The notes below the pieces were generated by a model that worked only from the letters and a program-made list of their open reading frames with translations, searched no databases and had not been told where the DNA came from. 46,045 nucleotides of DNA. It comes from Acidimicrobiia bacterium. Lineage in GTDB: Bacteria; Actinomycetota; Acidimicrobiia; Acidimicrobiales; Aldehydirespiratoraceae. Positions 26,983-34,163 of the stretch are shown piece after piece. A program made the position numbers and the translations under genes. Location: the NCBI GenBank assembly GCA_024421085.1, contig JAHQYN010000015.1, positions 1 through 46,045 of the forward strand, in the 5' to 3' direction. Within the stretch, counting starts at the first letter, position 1. Every line of letters begins with the position of its first letter.

Positions 26983-27417
26983 GTGCAGACCTGCCACAAG
27001 GCCAAACGAAACGAGGCGCGGCACTCTCAGCGGGGTGGGTGCTCATGCCGGGACCTGCCACACCACGACAAGGCCAGACGAAACGAGGCACGGCACTCTC
27101 AGCGGGGTCAGGCCGTGCCCATGATGGTGCTGGTGTTGGCGGCCGCAGCGGTCGTGGTGATCACCATCGCCCGCCTCGGTACAGCCGCCGACGAGTCCGC
27201 ACAGGCGCGGACCGCGGCGGACGCGGCAGCCCTGGCGGGCGCCGCGCAGGGACTCGCGGCCGCGACCGAGCTCGCCGAAGCCAACGGCGCCGTCCTCGTG
27301 GACTACGCCGCGTTCGGCAACCAAGTCGAGGTCCGCGTCCAGGTGGGCTCGGCAGTCGCGGTCGCCCGAGCCGAGCGCAGCGTCGTCTGGGAACGTCCCG
27401 ATCCGCGCACCCCCTGA
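26983..27417 (+). CDS. TadE/G-like secretion-neighbourhood protein
   Basis: A 144-residue protein if started at GTG 26983 (GAAGGG-like site upstream). The recognisable part is RGQAVPMMVLVLAAAAVVVI (a type-IV-pilin-like N-terminal helix after Arg-Gly), then ARLGTAADESAQARTAADAA and a short Val-rich domain. This matches actinobacterial TadE/TadG-like or Rv3655c-type proteins. The first ~45 residues contain an in-frame duplication (KAKRNEARHSQRG and KARRNEARHSQRG). No other pilus gene is nearby. It lies between gyrA and the DUF3566 gene. Confidence 0.72.
   Translation: MQTCHKAKRNEARHSQRGGCSCRDLPHHDKARRNEARHSQRGQAVPMMVLVLAAAAVVVITIARLGTAADESAQARTAADAAALAGAAQGLAAATELAEANGAVLVDYAAFGNQVEVRVQVGSAVAVARAERSVVWERPDPRTP
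26989..27108 (+). repeat. Imperfect direct duplication (48 and 56 bp)
   Basis: Copies at 26989-27036 and 27053-27108 share ACCTGCCACA at their starts and a long stretch ending CTCAGCGGGGT. The shared peptide stays in frame (72 bp apart), so the duplication preserves the open frame of the TadE-like gene. Confidence 0.85.
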
Positions 27418-27423
27418 TCCCCC

Positions 27424-27429
27424 TACACT
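27424..27429 (+). promoter_or_regulatory. -10 hexamer TACACT, leaderless GTG
   Basis: TACACT ends 6 nt before a GTG at 27436, the start of a 21-codon frame that overlaps the DUF3566 gene. Confidence 0.4.
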
Positions 27430-27435
27430 TGGCCC

Positions 27436-27501
27436 GTGCCCGAACGACACTGCGCGCCCCGACACTTTTGGCAGAGGCCCGCCGAGGCGCAGACTCCATG
27501 A
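27436..27501 (+). CDS. Possible 21-residue leader ORF before the DUF3566 gene
   Basis: GTG 27436 to TGA 27499-27501 encodes a 21-residue peptide beginning MPERHCAPRH. Its stop overlaps the next ATG by 4 bases (ATGA), the same coupling used by real gene pairs in this window. A -10 hexamer lies 6 nt upstream. No family is recognised; it may serve only to couple translation. Confidence 0.35.
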   Translation: MPERHCAPRHFWQRPAEAQTP

Positions 27502-28208
27502 GTGAACCCTCCGAACCTCAACCAGGCAGGTCGAACCGTCGCCCCCGGCGCTCCCGGCAGCCGCTGGCGGTGCTTCTTCAACAACGCGCCGCACGCCGGC
27601 TGCGCGCCCGCAGAGTGCGGCGGCTGGTACGCCATGTGGAGCCGTGGTCGGTGCTCAAGATGTCGCTCATCTTCTACTTCTGCCTCTGGGCGATCCTGTT
27701 GACCGCCGGCGTCATCCTCTGGAGCTTCGCGGTCACCGCAGGCACCGTCGACAATCTCGAGAACTTCATCGAGGAGTTGTTCGCGTTGGAGCAGTTCACC
27801 TTCAACGCCGAGCAGATATTCAGAGTCAGCGCACTCGGCGGTCTGGTCATGGTGGTGGCCGGGTCGGGTTTCACGGTGCTGATGGCGGTGCTGTTCAACC
27901 TGATCAGCGACCTGACCGGCGGAGTGCGGATGACCGTGGTAGAAGAGGAGACCGCTCGACCCCGTCCGAAACGCACACGCCCCCGCCATCGGGGCCGGTC
28001 TGGGGCCGGTCCGCCGCGCAGCGAGGCCGGGAGCGGACACGCCCGGAGCAGCGAGGCCCCAAGCAGCCAGGCCGGGCCAGTTCTTCGAACCGAACAAGCA
28101 CCTTCGGCAACGCCTCGACTCAGTGCCGCACCAGCCGACGAGACGCCGTTCTGGCCAGAAAAGAGGCTGAAGAAGCCGCGGCGCGGCTCCAGGAGCGCCC
28201 GCGGCTAG
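27498..28208 (+). CDS. DUF3566 transmembrane protein
   Basis: A 236-residue protein in the Rv0007 position (after gyrA, before tRNA-Ile). The basic N-terminus (NRRPRRSRQPLAVLLQQRAA) precedes the DUF3566 domain: VRHVEPWSVLKMSLIFYFCL, a first membrane helix to about residue 80, VDNLENFIEELFALEQFTFN, and a second helix near VSALGGLVMVVAGSGFTVLM. The cytosolic C-terminal tail is long, basic and Pro/Ser-rich. The family is restricted to actinobacteria and has an unclear envelope or division role. Confidence 0.88.
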   Translation: MSEPSEPQPGRSNRRPRRSRQPLAVLLQQRAARRLRARRVRRLVRHVEPWSVLKMSLIFYFCLWAILLTAGVILWSFAVTAGTVDNLENFIEELFALEQFTFNAEQIFRVSALGGLVMVVAGSGFTVLMAVLFNLISDLTGGVRMTVVEEETARPRPKRTRPRHRGRSGAGPPRSEAGSGHARSSEAPSSQAGPVLRTEQAPSATPRLSAAPADETPFWPEKRLKKPRRGSRSARG

Positions 28209-28302
28209 CCGACAGTGCGCCGAGCGGCGCTCAGCGTCACGCCGCCATCCGCCCGCCATCCATGTCGAAACTGCCGCCGACCCGCTAGCGTGGTCGCCTC
28301 GC

Positions 28303-28376
<74 letters not shown>

Positions 28377-28408
28377 CGTCCAGCGCCGCCGACCCAGGGG
28401 AGGAACTG

Positions 28409-28564
28409 ATGGGCAGGAGCGGATTGTTCACGCTCATCCGCAGAGCACTGGTTGCGGTCGGGGCCGGGATCGCGGTAGCGGCGGCGATCCGAGGGCGGGG
28501 CAGCGGCGGCACGCCGCCCCGGCAAGGAGGCTGGCGGGAGCTCCACGGCGACGACCTGCGCTGA
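28409..28564 (+). CDS. Small 51-residue membrane-type protein
   Basis: ATG 28409, with GGGGAGGA just upstream, to TGA 28562-28564. The product begins MGRSGLFTLIRRAL and has one hydrophobic stretch (VAVGAGIAVAAA, about residues 15-26). A polar Gly/Arg/Pro-rich end (GGWRELHGDDLR) follows. The stop shares one base with the next gene's ATG (TGATG), so the two are coupled. No family recognised. It is too short for many gene finders, but the ribosome site and coupling support it. Confidence 0.6.
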   Translation: MGRSGLFTLIRRALVAVGAGIAVAAAIRGRGSGGTPPRQGGWRELHGDDLR

Positions 28565-29586
28565 TGTCGCACATTGTGGTGTTCGGGGCGGGCGCGACGG
28601 GAACACGGATCGCGCAGCAACTGCTTGCCGACGGCCGAGCAACCAACGTCGAAGTCCGCGACACCCGCAGAGAACTGCCGCGGCAGCTCGTGACTCGCCC
28701 CCGTCGCCTGGTCGACAACCGCGAGGGCAGACCCGAACCCGTCCGCGGCCACCATCTCGATACCTCCGTCGACCTAGCGGTGCTAGCCACGCCGGCAACG
28801 AACCAGGCCGCCATCGCCCGCCGGGCGGTACACCAGGGCGTGCCCGTCGTCGCCACCTCGAACCATCTGTCGGAGGTGCGGCGACTGCTGGGGCTGCACC
28901 AGGAAGCGCTGCACAATCAAGTCCCGGTAGTCGTCGGGGCAACCTTCATGCCGGGGCTCAGCTGCCTGTTCGCCCGCCACGGAGCGACCGAATTCGATCA
29001 GGTCGACGAGATCCATGTCGCCAAGGTCGGAACCGGAGGGCCGGCATGCGCCAGGCAACACCACGCGGCCCTGTCGTCGGTGGGGCTGGACTGGCGCGAC
29101 GGCCGCTGGACGACGCGTGCGCCGGGCTCGGGACGAGAGCTCGCCTACTTCCCCGACCCGATCGGCGGTCGGGACTGCTATCGGGGCGCCCTGCCGGACG
29201 CGCTGCTGCTGGTGCCCGAATTCCAAGGAGTGCAGAGAGTGACCGCGCGGATGGCCGCAACCCGCCGAGACCGGTTGACCTCCCCGCTGCCGATGCTGCG
29301 CCGACCGCACCCCGAGGGAGGGTTGGGAGCGATAAGGGTCGAGCTGCGGGGCCGTGTCGATGGCGAGAGCCGGATCCGCGTGTTCGGCGCCGTGGAGCGG
29401 CCAGCGCCAGCCGCCGCCGCGGTGGCTGTCAGCGCTGGCCTCGCGGTTCTCAAGGGAGGCTTTTGCGCCGGGGCCTACGGCTTGGCAGGGGTCGCGGATC
29501 CGCTGGCGCTGCTCAACGACATCGCCGCACGGGGTATCCGTCCGCTGTGCTTTGAAGGCGCGTCCATGTACGGCGCAGGACCGTAG
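28564..29586 (+). CDS. Saccharopine dehydrogenase-like NAD(P)-binding protein
   Basis: A 340-residue oxidoreductase-like protein. The N-terminal Rossmann motif is VVFGAGATGTRIAQQLL (GxGxxG, residues 5-21). DLAVLATPATNQAAIARRAV and GVPVVATSNHLSEVRRLL follow, then VVVGATFMPGLSCLFARHG, the pattern of saccharopine-dehydrogenase-like reductases. The substrate is not evident. The end (GGFCAGAYGLAGVADPLALL) is glycine-rich. It follows the 51-residue ORF in a coupled pair. Confidence 0.75.
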   Translation: MSHIVVFGAGATGTRIAQQLLADGRATNVEVRDTRRELPRQLVTRPRRLVDNREGRPEPVRGHHLDTSVDLAVLATPATNQAAIARRAVHQGVPVVATSNHLSEVRRLLGLHQEALHNQVPVVVGATFMPGLSCLFARHGATEFDQVDEIHVAKVGTGGPACARQHHAALSSVGLDWRDGRWTTRAPGSGRELAYFPDPIGGRDCYRGALPDALLLVPEFQGVQRVTARMAATRRDRLTSPLPMLRRPHPEGGLGAIRVELRGRVDGESRIRVFGAVERPAPAAAAVAVSAGLAVLKGGFCAGAYGLAGVADPLALLNDIAARGIRPLCFEGASMYGAGP

Positions 29587-29589
29587 AGT
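29584..29589 (+). promoter_or_regulatory. -10 hexamer TAGAGT, leaderless start
   Basis: TAGAGT overlaps the stop of the upstream gene and ends 6 nt before the ATG at 29596; no ribosome site is present. Confidence 0.45.
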
Positions 29590-29595
29590 GGTGAA

Positions 29596-30348
29596 ATGAG
29601 TTTCGGGCTCAAGGCTGCTTTGCTGGTGGTGCTGTCTGCGGTCGCGGTGAGCGCCTGTGGAGCCGCGGGCCCAGCCGCTGAAACCGGGCCGGCCAACGAG
29701 CCCGTAGCGCCCGGCGAGCCCGCAGCGCCCGGCGAGCCCGCAGCGCCCGTTGAGTCCGCGGCGCCCGCGGCGTCCGATAGTCCCGCGGCGCCCCTCGAAC
29801 CGCCAGTTTCCGACACCCCGGAGATATGTCCCGACGCGCAGAACGCTGCGCCTGAGCGGCTTGTTGTGGGCCGAGTCCTAGAACTGCCCGACAACGGAAA
29901 GGACCATGTGCTATGTGCCGACTACGGGCGCACGCCGCCGGCCAGCGGAGCGCACTTCCCTGCCTGGCAGACCTGCGGCATCTACAGTAGACCGGTCCAG
30001 AACCAGACGGCCGTCCACTCCCTCGAGCACGGCGCGGTCTGGGTTTCCTACCAGCCAGAAATCGAACCGGCAGTGGTGCAGACGATCGCCGCCCGGCTCG
30101 AAGCGGAGCCCTTCGCGCTGGTAGCGCCCTACCCGGGCCTGCAGAACCGGATCGTGCTCACGGCCTGGAGGCGGCAACTGGCAGTTGACGACTGGTCGGA
30201 CCCCGCGGTTGCCGACTTCCTCGACACCTACCTGGGAAGATACTCACCGTTGGCACCCGAGGCGGGAGCGTCTTGTGGGCGGGCCGTCGGTTCGGCCCCC
30301 GATGCCCCGAACCTGGACTATGAGAGGATCCTCGAGCAGGTGAGCTGA
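29596..30348 (+). CDS. DUF3105 lipoprotein
   Basis: A 250-residue lipoprotein. The signal peptide ends at lipobox VSAC (Cys near residue 21). A linker of EPAAPG-type repeats spans about residues 30-70. The DUF3105 domain shows PPASGAHFPAWQTCGIYSRP and VHSLEHGAVWVSYQPE with the family's conserved His and Glu, then YPGLQNRIVLTAWRRQL. The family is common in actinobacteria; its role outside the membrane is not known. It converges on the phosphatase gene with a 6-base gap. Confidence 0.88.
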   Translation: MSFGLKAALLVVLSAVAVSACGAAGPAAETGPANEPVAPGEPAAPGEPAAPVESAAPAASDSPAAPLEPPVSDTPEICPDAQNAAPERLVVGRVLELPDNGKDHVLCADYGRTPPASGAHFPAWQTCGIYSRPVQNQTAVHSLEHGAVWVSYQPEIEPAVVQTIAARLEAEPFALVAPYPGLQNRIVLTAWRRQLAVDDWSDPAVADFLDTYLGRYSPLAPEAGASCGRAVGSAPDAPNLDYERILEQVS

Positions 30349-30354
30349 CAGTCC

Positions 30355-31149
30355 TCAGCGGTCGAGCACGGCGCGCAGTTCCTGCCCTATCCGGCTGTTG
30401 GTGGCAACAGCGGAACCCGAGCGCCACACCTCGGGCCCGGTCCGGCCGTCCAAGGTGCTGAAAGTTCCGCCCGCCTCAGAGATGATGACAGCGATCGGGG
30501 CGAGATCCCACGGGAAGGCCTCCGGGTCGATCATGGCCTCGGCCCGGCCCGTGGCAACCAGTGCGTATCCATAGGCATCGCCCCAGGTGCGCAGTCTGAC
30601 CGGGGATTCGAGCAGCGCCGACAGCGCCGCGTCCGGCCAGTAGCCGAACCCGCTGGTACACACGTAGGCGCCGGTCAGGCCTTCGTGGTCGTTGACCCGG
30701 CACGGCTCACCGTTGAAGAAGGCGCCGTGGCCGCGCCCCGCACAGACTGTCTCACCCAATACCGGCAGGTGTATCACGCCCACAGCGGGGCCGTGCTCGT
30801 CGACTAGGGCCAAGAGGCTGCTGAACAGAGGCACCCCCCTGGTGAACGCCTTGGTGCCGTCGATCGGATCGATCACCCAGGTCCGGCCCGAAGTGCCCGA
30901 CGTGTCGGGCTGCTCCTCGCCTAGCACGGAGTCGTCGGGGAAGGCGGCGCTGAGGCGTTCACGCATCAACGTCTCTGCGGCGAGGTCGGCGGACGTCACC
31001 GGCGAACCGTCAAGCTTGTGCTCCACCGACAGATTGGCTTCCCGGTATGACTCGAGCGTCAACCGTCCGGCCTCCTCGGCGATCACCACACAGGCGTCGA
31101 GATCCGTGAGGTCGGCCGGGGCCGGGTGGTCGAGGGCGGGTTTTGGCAC
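30355..31149 (-). CDS. hisN: Histidinol-phosphatase / inositol monophosphatase family (HisN-like)
   Basis: A 264-residue Mg-dependent phosphatase. Metal ligands appear as GEEQPD (Glu of the first motif), WVIDPIDGTKAFTRG (DPIDGT motif) and FPWDLAP (final Asp). The residues after DPIDGT (KAFTRGVPLFSSLLALV) and WGDAYGYALVATGRAEAMID fit the HisN subgroup that removes phosphate from L-histidinol phosphate. Inositol or other sugar phosphates cannot be excluded. No other his genes are near. The start is GTG 31149, 6 nt after a -10 hexamer. Confidence 0.87.
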   Translation of the reverse strand: MPKPALDHPAPADLTDLDACVVIAEEAGRLTLESYREANLSVEHKLDGSPVTSADLAAETLMRERLSAAFPDDSVLGEEQPDTSGTSGRTWVIDPIDGTKAFTRGVPLFSSLLALVDEHGPAVGVIHLPVLGETVCAGRGHGAFFNGEPCRVNDHEGLTGAYVCTSGFGYWPDAALSALLESPVRLRTWGDAYGYALVATGRAEAMIDPEAFPWDLAPIAVIISEAGGTFSTLDGRTGPEVWRSGSAVATNSRIGQELRAVLDR

Positions 31150-31155
31150 CCTTAG

Positions 31156-31161
31156 AAGCTA
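31156..31161 (-). promoter_or_regulatory. -10 hexamer TAGCTT (minus strand), leaderless start
   Basis: On the minus strand TAGCTT (31161-31156) ends 6 nt before the GTG at 31149; no ribosome site lies between. Confidence 0.42.
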
Positions 31162-31253
31162 GTTGTTCACGGGTGTGCGAACTCGGCGAGCCCGGGTCAA
31201 TTCATGTCCCTTGTTATAGCGTGTCGTGTCAATATCTGATATACCAGACAAAT

Positions 31254-31311
31254 CCATCTCGACGGGGCTCACCCATATCGACAGGGCCCACCCATCTCGA
31301 CAAAGGTCCAC
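31254..31311 (+). repeat. 19-bp tandem repeat, three copies, before a small gene
   Basis: Units begin CCATCTCGAC at 31254, CCATATCGAC at 31273 and CCATCTCGAC at 31292; spacing is exactly 19 bp. The last unit holds the ribosome site (AAAGG) of the gene at 31313. A perfect palindrome ATATCTGATAT (31232-31242) lies just upstream, near a possible promoter. The set looks like operator repeats; alternatively it is an in-frame peptide repeat of a longer, unlikely start. Confidence 0.75.
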
Positions 31312-31312
31312 A

Positions 31313-31699
31313 ATGCCCGAATCCGACATAGACGAACCCGCTCGGCTGCTGGTCATAGCAGACCGGTACTTCGCGCAGGCCTCAACCGCCCGAGAAATCG
31401 CCGCGGCCATCGACCAACGGCGACTGTCGCTCGCCAACCGGCTCGAACCCTGCATCCGGCGCCACCAGCGCGAAGTCTGGTCGTCCAACGCAGCAGAGGT
31501 CAGTCGAGTGAAGCTCACCAGAATGATAGCCAGAGACGTCTGGACAGCGGGGGAGCAACTGCTCGAAACCCGCAGCGAGTTGATCAGGCGGGCCGAGCAG
31601 CTCGACAGCCAAGCCTTCGCCCTGACGAGCCAGGCAGCCGAACTCAGCGAAGCCGCCGCAGTGCAGGGCCCCAAGACCACCCGCGACCAGCTTGCATAG
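31313..31699 (+). CDS. Hypothetical helical protein
   Basis: A 128-residue protein, no family recognised. It is almost wholly alpha-helical in character (ARLLVIADRYFAQASTAREI, LLETRSELIRRAEQLDSQAF) and has coiled-coil-like Leu/Ala spacing, one Cys and no membrane segment. ATG 31313 with AAAGG about 9 bases upstream is preferred to GTG 31226, which would translate the 19-bp repeats. It lies alone between hisN (divergent) and the WS/DGAT gene. Its regulation may involve the repeats upstream. Function unknown. Confidence 0.65.
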   Translation: MPESDIDEPARLLVIADRYFAQASTAREIAAAIDQRRLSLANRLEPCIRRHQREVWSSNAAEVSRVKLTRMIARDVWTAGEQLLETRSELIRRAEQLDSQAFALTSQAAELSEAAAVQGPKTTRDQLA

Positions 31700-31753
31700 T
31701 TGGTAAACACAAGCAGCGCTCCGTAGTCTGCGCTAACGACGAAAGGCTCGGCA

Positions 31754-33169
31754 GTGCAACAACTCAGCGCCCAGGACGCGAGCTTCCTGCACCTCGAATC
31801 GCAGAGGACGCCGATGCACATCGGGTCGGTGGCCATCTACGACCAGAGCAGCGTCGAAGGAGGACTGGTCACCTTCAAATCCATTCTGGCGATGCTGTCC
31901 GAACGCCTGGGCATGGCCCGATCCTTCACCGAACGGCTCGTGCATGTTCCCATGCGAGTCGACTACCCCTACTGGGTGTCGGACCCCGACTTCGACCTCG
32001 AATACCATGTCCGCCACATCGCGCTGCCCAAACCCGGCGACTGGCGCCAACTGTGGATACAGGCGGCCCGCCTCGTCTCACGCCCGCTCGACCTGTCACG
32101 GCCGCTCTGGGAGTTCACCGTCGTTGAAGGTCTCGACAACCTCGAGGGCATCCCCACCGGGTCCTACGCGATCGTCTCGAAGATCCACCATTGCGCCATC
32201 GACGGCGTGTCCGGCCAAGAGATCACCGCGGCCATCCACGACCTGGAGCCCGACGCGCCGCCGATCGACAGGCCGTTGGTGCATACCGACGTCGAGCCGA
32301 GCCGGATCGAACTGCTCGGCAGGGCCGCGGTCAACAGCGTTCGCCAGCCGCTGCGCGTACCGGGCCTGATCCGCGAGACGCTGCCCGCCATCGGCCGGCT
32401 GGTGAAGACGGCCGGCCAAGACGACATCCGCCTGCCGGCAGTGCCCGGACGGGTACCCGCCACCCGCTTCAACCAGAGAGTCTCACCGAACCGGGTGATC
32501 TCAGGCAGCCGATTCGACCTCGACGAGGTCAAGGCGATCAAGAACTCCGTTCCAGGAGCGACCGTCAACGACGCGGTCCTCACAATCTGCGCCGGAGGCA
32601 TACGGCGCTACCTCGAGCACCACGGCGAACTCCCCGAAGAGAGCCTCACCGCGATGGCACCGATCTCGGTGCGCTCAGACAGCGAACAGACCGACGCCGG
32701 CAACCACGTGTCGGCGATGGTCGTGCGGCTGCGCACCGACATAGCAGACGACACCGAACGGCTGTCAGCCATCCGCGACGCCACCAGAGAATCGAAAGAG
32801 CTCACCAACGCGGTCGGGGCCAGACTCATGACCGACTACACCGAGTTCATTCCCGCGGCGACCGCGGCGCTGGCCAGCCGCCTAGCCACACGGCTCGCAG
32901 CCAACTCTGCCCGGCCCGCCATGAACTGTGTGATCAGCAACGTTGTTGGGCCGCAGGTTCCCCTCTACGCGGCGTCGGCCCGGCTGGTCGACATGTATGG
33001 GTTCGGCCCGCTGGTCGACGGTCTGACGCTGTTCATCGCGGTGCTCAGCTACTGCGGCGGGATCACCATCAGCGTCACCTCATGCCGTGAGATCATGCCC
33101 GACCCGGAGCGGTTCATGGACGCCGTCAACGAGACCTTCGAGGGGCTCAAAGTCGGCCTGGCGACCTAG
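31754..33169 (+). CDS. Wax ester synthase / diacylglycerol acyltransferase
   Basis: A 471-residue WS/DGAT enzyme, which joins acyl-CoA to fatty alcohols or diacylglycerol to make storage lipids. The N-terminus reads LSAQDASFLHLESQRTPMHI. The PLW segment is LSRPLWEFTVVEGL. The catalytic HHxxxDG is HHCAIDG near residue 145, and VNDAVLTICAGGIRRYL is the conserved ND motif. The C-terminal part has NCVISNVVGPQVPLY. GTG start with GAAAGG about 8 bases upstream. A lipase-like gene converges on it, which may reflect lipid turnover. Confidence 0.93.
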   Translation: MQQLSAQDASFLHLESQRTPMHIGSVAIYDQSSVEGGLVTFKSILAMLSERLGMARSFTERLVHVPMRVDYPYWVSDPDFDLEYHVRHIALPKPGDWRQLWIQAARLVSRPLDLSRPLWEFTVVEGLDNLEGIPTGSYAIVSKIHHCAIDGVSGQEITAAIHDLEPDAPPIDRPLVHTDVEPSRIELLGRAAVNSVRQPLRVPGLIRETLPAIGRLVKTAGQDDIRLPAVPGRVPATRFNQRVSPNRVISGSRFDLDEVKAIKNSVPGATVNDAVLTICAGGIRRYLEHHGELPEESLTAMAPISVRSDSEQTDAGNHVSAMVVRLRTDIADDTERLSAIRDATRESKELTNAVGARLMTDYTEFIPAATAALASRLATRLAANSARPAMNCVISNVVGPQVPLYAASARLVDMYGFGPLVDGLTLFIAVLSYCGGITISVTSCREIMPDPERFMDAVNETFEGLKVGLAT

Positions 33170-33208
33170 CGGCGGAGGGCCCGGCGGCCCGGCGGCCCGG
33201 CGCGGTTG

Positions 33209-33997
33209 TCAAGCGGCGTGCTGAGACGGGTCGTAGACCTCCGCCTCCGGGAACAGAGCCCGCAGCGGCAGCGCGCCAGGAGGCTTGAACGGGCGCCACT
33301 GCGAACCCTGTTGAGCCAGGCGGTCAGCGACCACCGCGATCGCCGCTGGATTGTGGCCGAGCCCGCAGTGGCTGCCGCGCACCTCGACGTTCTCGGTATG
33401 GGGGAAGTCGCGGTTCAGGCACTGGTCCCAGCGAACGATGCCGTCGCCGCGGGTGTAGATCGAAGTGGCCGAGACCGGGATCGGCTCGCGGGCCCAACTG
33501 GGTATGCGAGGAATCATCACCCGGTCCGAGTGGAACTTCTTGAAGGAATTGAACGCCGCGCCGACGGTCGAGTCCTGTTCGCCGACAATCTGGAACGGAC
33601 TTCCCAGCGTGATCACCTGGCGGACAGCCGACGGTGCCAGCCGAGCCATCTCACGGGCGTAGAGGCCACCGAGGCTCCAACCCACAATGTCGACGGATGC
33701 GCCCTCGGAGCTGTGGTCCTCGAGTAGGTGCATCAAGCCGTCGAGGATCTCATCGGTCGGTCCGATGTTGCGGCCGAGCCCCCAGCCGTGAGCGTCATGG
33801 CCCAGCGAGCGAAGCAGCACTCGCATCGGCTTGGTGCTCGGGTCGTCGGCCAAGAACCCCGGGAGCACCAAGACCGGGCGCCCCACGCCGCGCGGCAGCA
33901 CCCGGGCCAACACCGGTGAGATCGTTACGAAGGTCGCCAGCTCCGCCAGAGCACGAACCTCCAACATGACTCGCAGAGAGCCGAGCCGACTATGCAC
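33209..33997 (-). CDS. Alpha/beta hydrolase (lipase-like)
   Basis: A 262-residue alpha/beta hydrolase. The nucleophile elbow is VGWSLGGLYA (Ser in GxSxG near residue 112). The likely acid is the Asp of IYTRGDGIV and the likely base the His in RGSHCGLGHN. VLVLPGFLADDPSTK matches the oxyanion region of lipases. The start could be GTG 33997 or ATG 33967. No signal peptide is clear, although the first 25 residues are fairly hydrophobic. It converges with the acyltransferase and diverges from the deacylase. A role in lipid or ester breakdown is inferred. Confidence 0.82.
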   Translation of the reverse strand: MHSRLGSLRVMLEVRALAELATFVTISPVLARVLPRGVGRPVLVLPGFLADDPSTKPMRVLLRSLGHDAHGWGLGRNIGPTDEILDGLMHLLEDHSSEGASVDIVGWSLGGLYAREMARLAPSAVRQVITLGSPFQIVGEQDSTVGAAFNSFKKFHSDRVMIPRIPSWAREPIPVSATSIYTRGDGIVRWDQCLNRDFPHTENVEVRGSHCGLGHNPAAIAVVADRLAQQGSQWRPFKPPGALPLRALFPEAEVYDPSQHAA

Positions 33998-34163
33998 GAG
34001 CCAATCGTGCCAGCTTCAACTCACGTCGGCAAGCGTCGGTTCCGTCAGGCCTGGGATGGACCATGAAAGGATTGCTGCCAGCGAGAGTAGGCGCGGGCCA
34101 GCACGTGAGTGCCATCATGTGACTGGTTGAACAACAGCGCGACCGAACCGAGGAGAGGCCACG

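Noticed and set aside
33185-33204. GGCCCGGCG triplet repeat after the WS/DGAT gene as a regulatory site
   Set aside because: It is a simple GC-rich slippage run between two convergent genes; nothing suggests a function.
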